Origin: Zoogloea sp.
Lineage (GTDB): Bacteria; Pseudomonadota; Gammaproteobacteria; Burkholderiales; Rhodocyclaceae
Direction: 5' to 3'
Length of the DNA stretch: 64,000 nucleotides
NCBI RefSeq assembly: GCF_017302315.1
Contig: NZ_JAFLDT010000009.1
Span: forward strand, 29,205 to 93,204
In this document: in pieces, positions 47,515 through 57,105 of the stretch
How positions within the stretch are numbered: position 1 is the first letter of the stretch
How the letters are laid out: each line of letters begins with the position of its first letter
Notes under the pieces: model-generated
Told to the model about the DNA's origin: nothing
What the model saw: the letters and a program-made list of their open reading frames with translations, nothing else
Databases searched by the model: none
Program-made: the position numbers and the translations under genes

Positions 47515-48225
47515 ATGCCCGCCACCATCCTGCTTGTCGAAGACGAGCCCGCAATTCAGGAACTCATCGCCGCCAACCTGATGCGTGCGGGTCACCATGT
47601 CGTGCGTGCGACCGACGCAGAGACCGCCCAGCGAATCGTACGCGATGCCTTGCCGGATCTCATTCTTCTCGACTGGATGCTCCCCGGCATGTCCGGTGTC
47701 GAGTTTGCCCGTCGTCTTCGGAGCGAGGAGCGGACGCGCGGCATTCCGCTCATCATGCTCACCGCGCGGGGCGAGGAGCAGGACAAGGTTCTCGGACTGG
47801 AGTCCGGGGCCGACGATTACATCACCAAGCCTTTCTCTCCGCGTGAGCTTGTGGCGCGGATCAAGGCCGTGCTGCGCCGTCGGGCACCGGAGACGACCGA
47901 AGATCCTGTGGAACTGGGCGGTCTGCGCCTTGATCCGGCAACCCACAGGCTGGCGGCTGCCGGCAGTCCGGTCACCCTTGGCCCGACGGAGTTCCGCCTG
48001 CTTCATTTCCTGATGACCCACCCGGAACGCGTCCATTCGCGAGCCCAGTTGCTTGACCAAGTGTGGGGAGATCACGTCTTCGTGGAAGAGCGGACGGTGG
48101 ACGTACACATCCGTCGTTTGCGCTGTGCCCTTGAGCCGAGCGGTCACGACAGTCTGGTGCAGACCGTGCGCGGCAGTGGCTATCGGTTCTCGACGCAGCA
48201 GGAATCAGTGACCCCCGTGCGATAA
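47515..48225 (+). CDS. phoB: Phosphate regulon response regulator PhoB
   Basis: 236 residues: receiver domain ('[20 protein letters not shown]', Asp in '[15 protein letters not shown]', Lys in '[12 protein letters not shown]') and an OmpR-type winged helix ('[20 protein letters not shown]'). It activates phosphate-starvation genes. phoR follows after 28 bp. Confidence 0.95.
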   Translation: MPATILLVEDEPAIQELIAANLMRAGHHVVRATDAETAQRIVRDALPDLILLDWMLPGMSGVEFARRLRSEERTRGIPLIMLTARGEEQDKVLGLESGADDYITKPFSPRELVARIKAVLRRRAPETTEDPVELGGLRLDPATHRLAAAGSPVTLGPTEFRLLHFLMTHPERVHSRAQLLDQVWGDHVFVEERTVDVHIRRLRCALEPSGHDSLVQTVRGSGYRFSTQQESVTPVR

Positions 48226-48253
48226 TCAAAGGCTGGTTCAGTTTGCCTGAGGG

Positions 48254-49576
48254 GTGACGGTCATCCGGCCGATAAAATATATCTTTGTTGCAGCGTTTGC
48301 GTATCTGGCGCTCATCGTCGTTTTGGGACTGTTTGTCTGGGTCCTGCTCGGGCTCGTACCTGGGCTCCTGGTATTCTGTTCCGGGCTTCTGGTGGCTGGT
48401 GTCTACCATGTACGCAATCTGTACAAGCTGGTCTATTGGCTCAGGCTGCCCGTTGACGACGCTCCCCCGATGCCTCGGGCGATCGGCATGTGGGATTACA
48501 TCTTTGCCGATCTGAACAGCCATGCCCGCAACGCCAGTCGTCGGCAGCAGCGCCTGACATTGGCGCTAGAACGTTTCCGGGAAGCCAGTCAGGCCATGCC
48601 CCATGGCCTGCTTTTCCTGTCCAACACGCATACCATCGAATGGGTGAATCGGCAGGGCGAGCAGCATTTTGGTCTGGAACAGGCGCGCGACCAGGGAACC
48701 CCGATCACCAATCTGGTCAGGCAGCCGGATTTTGTGCGATACCTTCAGGAAGGCCGCTATGAAGCACCGTTGACTCTGAGCATCGGGCGCCCGATCACCC
48801 GGACGCTGATGGTGCACGTGGTGCCGTTCAGCGAAGACATGCGCCTCCTCATGTCCGAAGACATCACTCAGGGAGAACGCCTGCAGGCGATGCGCCGTGA
48901 TTTTGTGGCCAACGTGTCCCATGAGATGCGGACGCCCCTCACCGTCGTCAGCGGTTTTCTTGAAACCGTCATCGATGGGCTGGATGAACTGGATAAGGAC
49001 GACATCCGTCATTATCTTGGCCTCGCTTCCGAGCAGGCCGGACGCATGCAGCGCCTGATCCAGGATCTTCTCACCCTGTCGGCGCTGGAAGTCGACGAGC
49101 CGATCCGGCACGAGGAGGCCGTCGATGTGGCGGCGCTTCTCGAGGAGGTAAAGCAGGAGGCACAGGTTGTATCTGGCGGCCGGCATGTCATCGAACTTGA
49201 ATGTGGCACCCGCGCATGCCTGCTTGGAAACGCCAAGGAGCTCTACAGTGCCTTTACGAATCTGGCCATCAATGCCGTTCGCTATACGCCGGCGGGTGGG
49301 TCCATCCGCATCAGCTGGCGGCTGCGCGGCTCGGTGGTGGAATATTCAGTGAAGGACGATGGCATCGGGATCGCCCCGGAGCACATTCCCCGTCTGACCG
49401 AGCGCTTCTACCGGGTTGATCGGGGACGTTCCCGGGAAACCGGTGGTACCGGCCTTGGCCTGGCCATCGTAAAGCACGTGCTGAGTCGTCACCAAGGCGA
49501 TCTGCTGATTGAAAGTGAGCCCGCCAAGGGCAGCACCTTCACTGCCTGCTTTCCGGCACGTCGCCTCGTGACCTGA
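48254..49576 (+). CDS. phoR: Phosphate regulon sensor kinase PhoR
   Basis: 440 residues. Two N-terminal membrane helices (about 6-50) with almost no periplasmic loop, a DUF3329/PAS region, HisKA with 'VSHEMRTPLTVVSGFLETV' and HATPase_c ('ERFYRVDRGRSRETGGTGLG'). Like E. coli PhoR it should sense the state of the Pst transporter and not phosphate directly. pstSCAB and phoU are not adjacent. GTG start with GAGG upstream. Confidence 0.94.
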   Translation: MTVIRPIKYIFVAAFAYLALIVVLGLFVWVLLGLVPGLLVFCSGLLVAGVYHVRNLYKLVYWLRLPVDDAPPMPRAIGMWDYIFADLNSHARNASRRQQRLTLALERFREASQAMPHGLLFLSNTHTIEWVNRQGEQHFGLEQARDQGTPITNLVRQPDFVRYLQEGRYEAPLTLSIGRPITRTLMVHVVPFSEDMRLLMSEDITQGERLQAMRRDFVANVSHEMRTPLTVVSGFLETVIDGLDELDKDDIRHYLGLASEQAGRMQRLIQDLLTLSALEVDEPIRHEEAVDVAALLEEVKQEAQVVSGGRHVIELECGTRACLLGNAKELYSAFTNLAINAVRYTPAGGSIRISWRLRGSVVEYSVKDDGIGIAPEHIPRLTERFYRVDRGRSRETGGTGLGLAIVKHVLSRHQGDLLIESEPAKGSTFTACFPARRLVT

Positions 49577-49591
49577 GCGCAGTCAAGGTGT

Positions 49592-51202
49592 TCAGGTGGC
49601 AACCAACTCGTAAGTGGCCTGATCGAAGTTGGTTCCCCTCGCCACCAGCGTGGTAAGCCGAATCTGGCGCGGTTCGCCCGTGTGCAGTTCGAGCGTGCGA
49701 TCGGCGTGGAACCAGCCGCCCGGCAGCACAATGGTTGCCGGAGCCCGCATCGCGGCGATCTCCGGTAACAGGAAGCCCTGGGCATAGGGTTCCTGCTTGC
49801 TGACGTTAACACCGGTTCCCCGCACGGCGACGGTGGTCGGAAGGCCTGCCAGCAGGTGGATTCCGGCCATCAGGGTGCCGTCGGGTTCATACATGAGCCA
49901 GCTCACCTGGCCGAGCAGATACTGGTTTCCGTCACCGGGCTTGATGCCCACCAACTGGTGATGCTCGATGCGCTGACCGGGGTGCTTGCGTTGCAGCCGG
50001 AAACCCGACACCGAATGATCAACGGTCGCCCATTCGTCAAGATGGAAGCCCCGCTGTCTTACTTCGGCCTCAGCGTCGATGATGGGCGGATCTTCGTCGT
50101 CGACCCGGGCACCGAAGGTGATGACGTTGAGGTCATGGCGGCTGTCCATGGTCTGGTGCCGGTTGGGCGAAACGAAATCACGCCCCGAGACAAGGAGACC
50201 GATGGCTTCCCAGTCGGTGCTGATCATGTTTCCGCCCTTCTTGCTGCGCCGGGGGAAACGCCGCCCGGCGGCAGACATGCCCCATGGCCGGTAAAGCGAA
50301 ACCAGCAGTCGGGCACAGGCGGGCTGGGAACAGTCGTCACCGAGGCCGAGGGATGCAGGCGTGGTGCCCTGCTTGAACTCCGCCAGCATGGCCTTGATCT
50401 GGGCAGCCAGGCGATGGCCATCGAAGCGCCGCATGCCGGGCCGGCTGCCGATCAGGGCAATTGGCCGCAAGCCATGGTCCTCGGTCAGGTCAAGGCCGTA
50501 GGCGCGGGCGTCGTCCTTTTCCCATTCTCGCTGCATGATGCAGTAGGGGGCAAAGCGTTGGGCCCAGCGGCAGATCCAGTTGAGTTCGCGCTGGTTCCGG
50601 CCGTAGGGGTTGGTCAGGTCGATGAGCAGCAAGGCAATATAGGCCTCGTCCGGGCTCTGGGCTTTCCAGGTGTTGTTGAGGGGATCAATCACCCGGCTGT
50701 GAGCCACTCCCGTCCGCTCCGCTTCCAGGTAGGCCGCATGGACGGACTTCCAGGACCCTTGAGGTTCTGCCCGGTGGGCCCGGAAATACTCGATGATGAC
50801 CTGCCCCAGATACTGGATGCGGCGCTGGGCCAGCAAGGGCCATTGGGCGCGGAACTCGTCGCTGCCGGCACCACTTTCACCCAGGCGGGCATAGGCAGTA
50901 CTGAGGGCCGTCCATAGGCGTACCACCTGGCGCAGGGTGGCATCTTCCGCGCTGTCGGGGGGAAGGGGATGGGCCGCGTAGCGGGACGACATTTCGTGCT
51001 GCACGAAAGTGATGGTCTGGCGCGCCGACTCAAGGACCTCAAGCTGCTCTTCCGGCCCCAGGGGGCTGGCCAGCAGGCCTTCGAGCATGCGCACGAGGGT
51101 GGCATGACTCTCGGTGGCGTTGAGCGTGTGGAGATTCCTCAGCAGCTTGCGATACTGCTCCACGCTGCGCAGGTCGGTGTAATTCTGGGGGCTGTCCGTC
51201 AT
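49592..51202 (-). CDS. Uncharacterised protein with possible C-terminal PilZ-like domain
   Basis: 536 residues, not recognised as a named family. The N-terminal 400 residues are mostly helical ('VRMLEGLLASPLGPEEQLEV', 'YIALLLIDLTNPYGRNQREL'). Residues about 385-515 look like a divergent PilZ domain: 'VRQRGFHLDEW', then 'VDHSVSGFRL' (the D-x-S-x-x-G motif), then 'LLGQVSWLMYEPDGTLMAGI', which resembles the PilZ closing strands. If real, it would bind cyclic di-GMP. The ATG at 51202 is preferred because the upstream extension is Arg/Pro-rich. It lies 17 bp after a HIT hydrolase gene, probably one operon. Confidence 0.6.
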   Translation of the reverse strand: MTDSPQNYTDLRSVEQYRKLLRNLHTLNATESHATLVRMLEGLLASPLGPEEQLEVLESARQTITFVQHEMSSRYAAHPLPPDSAEDATLRQVVRLWTALSTAYARLGESGAGSDEFRAQWPLLAQRRIQYLGQVIIEYFRAHRAEPQGSWKSVHAAYLEAERTGVAHSRVIDPLNNTWKAQSPDEAYIALLLIDLTNPYGRNQRELNWICRWAQRFAPYCIMQREWEKDDARAYGLDLTEDHGLRPIALIGSRPGMRRFDGHRLAAQIKAMLAEFKQGTTPASLGLGDDCSQPACARLLVSLYRPWGMSAAGRRFPRRSKKGGNMISTDWEAIGLLVSGRDFVSPNRHQTMDSRHDLNVITFGARVDDEDPPIIDAEAEVRQRGFHLDEWATVDHSVSGFRLQRKHPGQRIEHHQLVGIKPGDGNQYLLGQVSWLMYEPDGTLMAGIHLLAGLPTTVAVRGTGVNVSKQEPYAQGFLLPEIAAMRAPATIVLPGGWFHADRTLELHTGEPRQIRLTTLVARGTNFDQATYELVAT

Positions 51203-51219
51203 GGGGCTATCCTCGGGTT

Positions 51220-51687
51220 TCAGCCTGAAAGGTGCTCGGCAACGGCGTTGCGTATGGCCAGGGCGAGACGGGCATCGTCCACCTCGGGTGCGGGGGATGT
51301 GCCGCCCTTGCGCTGGGGTTGCCCCCACACGGGCTGGGGAAAGTGGCGGTCGTCAAGGTAGCGCGGGATAACATGCCAGTGCAGATGGGGAACCATGTTG
51401 CCAAAGCTTGCCAGATTGACTTTCTCCGGCCGGAAGCACTCCCGTACAGCCACTTCGACAGCCATCAGTATGTTGAAGCAGTGCCGCTGTTCTGCCGGGG
51501 AGAGATCGCTCATCTCTGCAACGTGCTCGGTCCAGATGAGCCGGCAATAGCCCGGGTAGTCCGGATCATTGACCCGAATCACGCGGCAGCTTGCATCGTG
51601 CCAGAGCACGTTCTCCCATTCGGGAAAACACAGGGGGCAGTCTTTCGGGGCGCTTGTCGGCATGAATGTTTCGACCCGGTTTGGCAA
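51220..51687 (-). CDS. HIT-family nucleotide-binding protein
   Basis: 155 residues. The histidine triad 'PHLHWHVIPRYLDD' is intact, preceded by 'KVNLASFGNMV', and an N-terminal 'CPLCFPEWENVLW' gives a CxxC pair. HIT proteins hydrolyse or transfer nucleotides such as AMP conjugates. Co-transcription with the downstream uncharacterised gene hints at a nucleotide-related role for both. Confidence 0.9.
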   Translation of the reverse strand: MPNRVETFMPTSAPKDCPLCFPEWENVLWHDASCRVIRVNDPDYPGYCRLIWTEHVAEMSDLSPAEQRHCFNILMAVEVAVRECFRPEKVNLASFGNMVPHLHWHVIPRYLDDRHFPQPVWGQPQRKGGTSPAPEVDDARLALAIRNAVAEHLSG

Positions 51688-51789
51688 CGTCCGGTGATTT
51701 TAGCCCGGATACATCGCAATTTCTCACTGGTGTCAGGATGTGACGTAATTCATAGAAATTGTAATTCGGGACAAATTTGGCATTCCTGT

Positions 51790-52599
51790 TCACACCGCTT
51801 CCCGAATGAATGGACGGGTGTGGGCAGGCCCTGCATCCACCGGCTCGCCGTCTTCCAGGAGCAGCAGCGTGCCCGGAGGGATGGTGGTCCATTCTTCGTT
51901 GTCCGTAAGTGGTGTGGTTGCCACGATGGCGACCCGGTCAGCGGGGGACGTCAGCTGGCGGAAGTCCACCGTGATGTCCTGGTCCTTGAGATGTGCCTCG
52001 TCAAAGGGGGCTTTGCGCACGATGTAGGTGAGCCGGGATGCGCAGTGGGCAAACAGGCAGGTGCCATTGGAAAGCAGGAAATTGAACTCTCCATGACGGC
52101 CGATATCAGCGGCGATGCGTCGAATCGCCGCGAAAAGTTCGACCCGAGGCGGTTCTCCGGCGGGAAACTCCCGGTTGAGGGTTTCCATCAGATGGCAGAA
52201 TGCCAGCTCCGAATCGGTCTGCCCGACCGGTTGGAAATCGCCGCGCAGCACGGGTGCGAAATCCAGGAGGTTGCCGTTGTGGGCGAATACCCAATAGCGA
52301 CCCCACAATTCCCTCTGGAAGGGGTGCGTGTTTTCAAGGCTGACGAAACCCTGGGTGGCCTTGCGGATATGGGCGATCACATTGAGGGAATGGATCGGGT
52401 AACTGCGCACCAGCTCGGCCACGGGCGAATGGGCACTGGCCTTCGGATCCAGGAAGACCCGCACGCCACGCCCCTCAAAGAACGCGATACCCCAGCCGTC
52501 GCCATGCACATCCGTCAGGCCCCCCCGGGCCTGGAAGCCGGCGAAGGAAAAACAGATGTCCGTCGGTGTATTGCAGTTCATCCCAAGTAGCTGGCACAT
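51790..52599 (-). CDS. Class II glutamine amidotransferase (YafJ/GAT_4 type)
   Basis: 269 residues beginning 'MCQLLGMNCNTPTDICFSFA'; Cys2 is the N-terminal nucleophile after Met removal. 'TDVHGDGWGIAFFEG' and 'FAHNGNLLDFAPV' are the substrate-binding motifs of the class. Only the glutaminase domain is present, so its acceptor enzyme or substrate is unknown. Confidence 0.92.
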   Translation of the reverse strand: MCQLLGMNCNTPTDICFSFAGFQARGGLTDVHGDGWGIAFFEGRGVRVFLDPKASAHSPVAELVRSYPIHSLNVIAHIRKATQGFVSLENTHPFQRELWGRYWVFAHNGNLLDFAPVLRGDFQPVGQTDSELAFCHLMETLNREFPAGEPPRVELFAAIRRIAADIGRHGEFNFLLSNGTCLFAHCASRLTYIVRKAPFDEAHLKDQDITVDFRQLTSPADRVAIVATTPLTDNEEWTTIPPGTLLLLEDGEPVDAGPAHTRPFIREAV

Positions 52600-52623
52600 G
52601 TTTCTATGGCATCCCTATGGCCG

Positions 52624-52643
52624 CTGACCGTTCCAGCGGTCAG
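52624..52643. other. Inverted repeat in the divergent amidotransferase/sirtuin promoter region
   Basis: CTGACCG (52624-52630) and CGGTCAG (52637-52643) with a 6-bp spacer, 24 bp upstream of the amidotransferase start. Possible operator or 5' hairpin. Confidence 0.35.
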
Positions 52644-52718
52644 AATTAAACCCTTTCCGCGTGCAGCCGTTAGGCATGCACCCGCGTCACTCCGGAATTT
52701 TCCCGTAAGGGACTCAGC

Positions 52719-53525
52719 ATGACAAACGCCACCATAGCCGAATACGCTGACCGGATCGCTGCCGCAGGTCGCCTCCTGTCTGCCGCCAAGCGCATCCTTT
52801 TCATTACCGGGGCCGGCCTTTCCGCCGATTCGGGCCTTCCCACCTATCGGGGCGTCGGTGGCCTTTACGAGGGCGCCCTCACCGATGCGGGTCTGCCCAT
52901 CGAGCAGGCCCTCTCGGGAGAGGTTTTCCGATCGCGACCCGACATCACCTGGCGCTACCTGTCCCAGATCGAATCCAGCTGCCGCGGTGCCCGGCCCAAT
53001 GCCGGGCATTACGCGATTGCCCGACTTGAAGCGCTCCATGGCAAGGTCACCACCCTCACCCAGAATGTGGATGGTTTTCACCTGGAGGCGGGCTCCAGGG
53101 ATGTCATCGAAATGCATGGCACCCTGCGTCGGCTGCGCTGCCTGGACTGTGGCCGGGTCCGTCAGGTGGACAACTACGCGGGCCTGTCGATTCCGCCGGA
53201 ATGTCCCCATTGCGGGGGTGTGCTGCGGCCCGATGTGGTGCTGTTCGGCGAGAGCCTTCCCGACCAGGCCGTGCATCGTTTTCAGACTGTACTGGCGGCC
53301 GGCCCGGATCTGATCTTCACGGTCGGTACCGGCAGTGCCTTTCCCTATATTGCGGGGCCGGTCTTGTGGGCCTTGGAAAACGGTGTCCCGACCATCGAGA
53401 TCAACCCGGGAAGCACGCCGGTCAGCGAGCGGGTGGATGTTCGCCTGCGCCTGCGTGCAGCCGAAGCCCTTCCGGCCATTCTGGATGCGGCCGGCTATTC
53501 CCTGGACAGTGGTCGCGACGCCTGA
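52719..53525 (+). CDS. cobB: Sir2-family NAD-dependent protein deacylase
   Basis: 268 residues. NAD-binding 'ITGAGLSADSGLPTYRG', catalytic His in 'VIEMHGTLRRLRCLDCG', the zinc site CLDC/CPHC, 'TQNVDGFHLEAG' and 'RPDVVLFGESLP' are all present. It removes acyl groups from lysines using NAD+. The class-III Tyr/Arg pair for succinyl-lysine is not obvious. Its stop codon lies inside the left arm of a palindromic element. Confidence 0.93.
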   Translation: MTNATIAEYADRIAAAGRLLSAAKRILFITGAGLSADSGLPTYRGVGGLYEGALTDAGLPIEQALSGEVFRSRPDITWRYLSQIESSCRGARPNAGHYAIARLEALHGKVTTLTQNVDGFHLEAGSRDVIEMHGTLRRLRCLDCGRVRQVDNYAGLSIPPECPHCGGVLRPDVVLFGESLPDQAVHRFQTVLAAGPDLIFTVGTGSAFPYIAGPVLWALENGVPTIEINPGSTPVSERVDVRLRLRAAEALPAILDAAGYSLDSGRDA

Positions 53526-53650
53526 GAGGGTGTGAATAACTCGACTGCGCAGTCCGATTTCGCCCCTGCGATGCTTACCGTACCCTTGTACGGCTGCGTT
53601 TCTCGGCGCGAACTCGAACCGCTCGCGACGGTTTCTTCACATCCTCTGAG
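53522..53650. repeat. MITE-like palindromic element between the sirtuin and helicase genes
   Basis: Imperfect terminal inverted repeats: CTGAGAGGGTGTGAATAAC (53522-53540) and the complement of 53631-53650 (CTCAGAGGATGTGAAGAAAC). Inside lie a perfect palindrome GACTGCGCAGTC (53543-53554), a hairpin CCGTAC-CCTT-GTACGG (53578-53593) and a CGCGA/TCGCG pair. It encodes nothing credible. The structure is that of a non-autonomous mobile or REP-type intergenic element. Confidence 0.6.
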
Positions 53651-53736
53651 AGCCCACTGCTGCAACAGCCCGATGGTTGTTTCGCTGCAGCGCCGCAAAG
53701 CCTAGAATCGTGAGTTTTCTTTGCCCGGCTCCCGGC

Positions 53737-56700
53737 ATGGATCTACCTCGCCTACTTGCCCAGCTCGACGACACCCTCCTGGGCGAGCTGTTCTCTGCCA
53801 GCGCCCTCAATCGCGCCAGGACTTACGTGGGCAGGGTGCGTCACATCGAGATGGCCGGCAACCAGCTTCAGGCCCAGGTGCAGGGGACCGAAGCGGTCCC
53901 CTACCGGGTCACGGTGCGGATCGAACGGCGGGAGTTCTTCGGTCAGAGCAGCATTGAGCTGGCCACCCGCTGCACCTGCCCTGTCGGCAACCGCTGCAAG
54001 CATGCCGCCGCCCTCATTCTCGCTGCCCGCCGGCCGGGTGCCCTGGTGGACAAGCCCCGTGCCGAAGTTCTCGCCTGGGCGCGGGGCCTGCGTGAGCGGA
54101 TCGACAAGGCGGGCAAGGCCAGGAAGGCCGCGGCACCCAAGGAAGCCATCTTCTACCTGTGTTCGGTGATCAGCCTGCCCACGGGTGACGAGATGGAGTT
54201 CAGCCTGCTCAAGGCCAAGGTGGGTGCCGATGGGGGGCTCAGCAGTGTGGCCGCGGAGTGGTCCAACTACGAGCAGGCGCTGCTGCGTCCGCCCGCCTTC
54301 GTGCGCGACGAAGACCTCAATGTGTTCCGTCTGTTGCGCGAGGCCAACCGGCGCACCGGCGGGTATGGCTGGCCCCACCTCAGCGGCACGTCCGGCCTGA
54401 CGCTGCTGGAAGCGGCGTTGGCCACCGGCCGAGCCTACCTGGAGGCGGATGGCAGTGGCCGGGTTTCGCCCCTGCGCGGCGGGTCGTCCCGCGCGGGTGC
54501 CCTGGAATGGGTGCCGGGCGCCAACGGTATCAAGGCGCGGGTGGTCACCGAACCGGCCGCCGCCCTGGTAATCCGCACCGATCCCCTGGCCTACGTGGAC
54601 ACGGTACAAGGGGAGGTTGGCCGGGTCATGCTTGAGGATGGAGCCGTGATCGGCGAACTGCTGACCCTGCCACCCCTTGCCCCGGCCGAACTGCCGGTGA
54701 TCGCCAACGCCCTGGCCGAGGTGGCGCCGGCCCTGCCCTCGCCCCAGGGGCAACGCGCCGCCGAACTCCCCCTGGTGTCACTCCCCTGTCGCCCCGTCCT
54801 CAGTTTGGCCTCCCTTTTCTGTTGGAGCTGGCGCAAGCACCGGGGCTACGAGGCTGATTTCGGTGGCCATGAGTACGACGTGGCCACCCCCGTGTTCACC
54901 TATGGCGACGCCCGTTTCGAACCCGGTGCCACCAGTGAGCTGGCCAGTCTGCCCGATGGTCGTGCCGTCCGCGTGCAGCGTGACCTCGCCACCGAGGAGG
55001 CCGCCTGGAAGGCCTTTCTGCGCGTTGGTTTCCAGCCCCTCAAGCGCGGCTGGCTGATCAGTCCCGGTACCGTTGCGGAAGGTTTCTACGGTCTCGAGAG
55101 CGAAGCCCACTGGATTCACTTCTTCTCCCTGGTCGCCCCCGAGCTGCGTGCTGCCGGCTGGCACATCGATTGCCCCAAGGACTTCCGCCACCGGGTGCTG
55201 CTGGCCAGTGGCTGGGAGGTCAAGGTCGAGGAAAGCGACGAAGGCTGGTTCGAAGTGTCCCTCGGGGTCGAGGTGGAGGGGCGTCGGGTGGATCTGGCGC
55301 CCATGCTCCACGCCGTCTTCCGCCAGGATCCGCGCTGGCTCGACCCCAAGCAGATCGACGGGATTCCCGACAGCGCCCAGGTGGTGGTGCAGCTTGAGGA
55401 TGGTGATCGCGTGGCCCTGGCGGCCGAGCGCGTAAAGCCCATTGCTCGCAATCTGGTGGACCTCTTCGACACCCCTTCCAGCACCCTCAAGGTGTCCCGA
55501 TTCGACGCCCCGCGCCTGGCGGACGTGCTTGGAGACGGCTGGCGCGCCGAAGGCCTGGCAAGCCTCGAAAACTGGATCCAGCGTATCCGTGGTGTCGGGC
55601 AGATCAAGGCCGTGGCCGCACCCAAGGGCTTTGCCCTTGATCTGCGCCCCTACCAGCTCGACGGTCTGGCCTGGCTCCAGCACCTGCGCAAGCACGAGCT
55701 GGGTGGCATCCTGGCCGACGACATGGGCCTCGGCAAGACCGCCCAGACCCTCGCCCACCTGCTTACCGAAAAGCGTGGTCGGCGCCTGGGCAAGCCGGCC
55801 CTGGTGGTGCTGCCCACCTCCCTGGTGTTCAACTGGCAGCGGGAGGCCGAACGCTTCGCCCCCGACCTGAAAGTGCTCAGCCTGCGCGGTGCGGGCCGGG
55901 CCGAGGCCTTCGCCAAGATCCCCGAGCACGACGTCTGCCTCACCACCTACCCGCTGCTGTGGCGTGACCGGGAGCAACTGGCCGCCCACGAATACCACTC
56001 CCTGATCCTCGACGAAGCCCAGACCGTCAAGAACGCCGCCAGCCAGGCTGCCCAGGTGGTGCGCACCCTCAAGGCAAAGCACCGCCTGTGCCTCACCGGT
56101 ACGCCCCTCGAGAACCACCTGGGTGAGCTGTGGAGCCAGTTCGACTTCCTGCTGCCGGGTTTTCTGGGGGACCAGAAGGACTTCACCGCCCGCTGGCGCA
56201 CCCCGGTCGAGAAGCATGGCGACACCGTGCGCCGGGATCTGCTGGCCCGCCGCATCGCCCCCTTCATCCTGCGCCGGCGCAAGGAAGAGGTGGCCACCGA
56301 GCTGCCGCCCAAGACCATCGTCGTGCGCAGTGTCGAGCTCGAAGGCCGTCAGCGCGACCTCTACGAGACCGTGCGCGCCTCCATGGACCAGCGGGTCCGC
56401 GACGAGATCGCCGCCCGGGGCTTCGCGCGCAGCCAGATCGTCATCCTCGACGCCCTGCTCAAGCTGCGCCAGGTGTGCTGCGACCCGCGCCTCATCAAGA
56501 CCGACGCCGCTGCCAAGGTGAAGGAGCGGGCCAAGCTCGACCTGCTCATGGACATGCTGCCGGAGCTGGTGGAGGAGGGCCGCAAGGTGCTGCTGTTCTC
56601 CCAGTTCACCGGCATGCTCGGCCTCATCGCCGCCGAACTCACCACCCGGCGCATCGACTACGTGACCCTCACCGGCGACACCCAGGACCGGGAGGCTCCG

Positions 56701-57096
56701 ATCCGCCAGTTCCAGGACGGGGAGGTGCCGGTCTTCCTGATCAGCCTGAAGGCCGGCGGCGTCGGGCTAAACCTCACCGCCGCCGACACGGTGATCCACT
56801 ACGACCCCTGGTGGAACCCGGCCGTCGAGAACCAGGCCACCGACCGGGCCCACCGCCTGGGGCAGAAGAAGGCGGTGTTCGTCTACAAGCTGGTGGTGGC
56901 CGGGTCGATTGAAGAGAAGATCCTCGGCCTGCAGGAAAAAAAGGCCGAACTCGCCGCCGGCATCCTCGAAGAGGATCACCAGGGCACGGTCAAGTTCGGC
57001 GAAGACGACATCCGCGCCCTGCTTGCGCCGCTGCCCCCGGTAGCGGGCGAGGCCGACGGGGCGCCGAAGAAGCGCGGACGCCCCGCCAAGGCCTGA
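53737..57096 (+). CDS. SNF2-family helicase with SWIM zinc finger
   Basis: 1119 residues. An N-terminal SWIM finger ('RCTCPVGNRCKHAAALIL', about residues 78-98) precedes a long middle region and a C-terminal SNF2 ATPase: 'LADDMGLGKTAQTLAHLL' (motif I, near 661), DEAQ (near 758), 'LTGTPLENHLGELWSQFDFL' (near 786), 'LFSQFTGMLG' and 'QATDRAHRLGQ' (motif VI). It should translocate on double-stranded DNA and remodel protein-DNA complexes. The ATG at 53737 is chosen; upstream in-frame codons extend towards the palindromic element. The tail 'KKRGRPAKA' is an AT-hook-like sequence. Confidence 0.93.
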   Translation: MDLPRLLAQLDDTLLGELFSASALNRARTYVGRVRHIEMAGNQLQAQVQGTEAVPYRVTVRIERREFFGQSSIELATRCTCPVGNRCKHAAALILAARRPGALVDKPRAEVLAWARGLRERIDKAGKARKAAAPKEAIFYLCSVISLPTGDEMEFSLLKAKVGADGGLSSVAAEWSNYEQALLRPPAFVRDEDLNVFRLLREANRRTGGYGWPHLSGTSGLTLLEAALATGRAYLEADGSGRVSPLRGGSSRAGALEWVPGANGIKARVVTEPAAALVIRTDPLAYVDTVQGEVGRVMLEDGAVIGELLTLPPLAPAELPVIANALAEVAPALPSPQGQRAAELPLVSLPCRPVLSLASLFCWSWRKHRGYEADFGGHEYDVATPVFTYGDARFEPGATSELASLPDGRAVRVQRDLATEEAAWKAFLRVGFQPLKRGWLISPGTVAEGFYGLESEAHWIHFFSLVAPELRAAGWHIDCPKDFRHRVLLASGWEVKVEESDEGWFEVSLGVEVEGRRVDLAPMLHAVFRQDPRWLDPKQIDGIPDSAQVVVQLEDGDRVALAAERVKPIARNLVDLFDTPSSTLKVSRFDAPRLADVLGDGWRAEGLASLENWIQRIRGVGQIKAVAAPKGFALDLRPYQLDGLAWLQHLRKHELGGILADDMGLGKTAQTLAHLLTEKRGRRLGKPALVVLPTSLVFNWQREAERFAPDLKVLSLRGAGRAEAFAKIPEHDVCLTTYPLLWRDREQLAAHEYHSLILDEAQTVKNAASQAAQVVRTLKAKHRLCLTGTPLENHLGELWSQFDFLLPGFLGDQKDFTARWRTPVEKHGDTVRRDLLARRIAPFILRRRKEEVATELPPKTIVVRSVELEGRQRDLYETVRASMDQRVRDEIAARGFARSQIVILDALLKLRQVCCDPRLIKTDAAAKVKERAKLDLLMDMLPELVEEGRKVLLFSQFTGMLGLIAAELTTRRIDYVTLTGDTQDREAPIRQFQDGEVPVFLISLKAGGVGLNLTAADTVIHYDPWWNPAVENQATDRAHRLGQKKAVFVYKLVVAGSIEEKILGLQEKKAELAAGILEEDHQGTVKFGEDDIRALLAPLPPVAGEADGAPKKRGRPAKA

Positions 57097-57105
57097 AACC
57101 CGCGC

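Noticed and set aside
52719-57096. Sirtuin plus SNF2 helicase as an anti-phage defence island
   Set aside because: The sirtuin is a complete zinc-containing deacylase of housekeeping type, the helicase has a SWIM finger common in ordinary chromosomal SNF2 proteins, and no nuclease, methylase or integrase is nearby.
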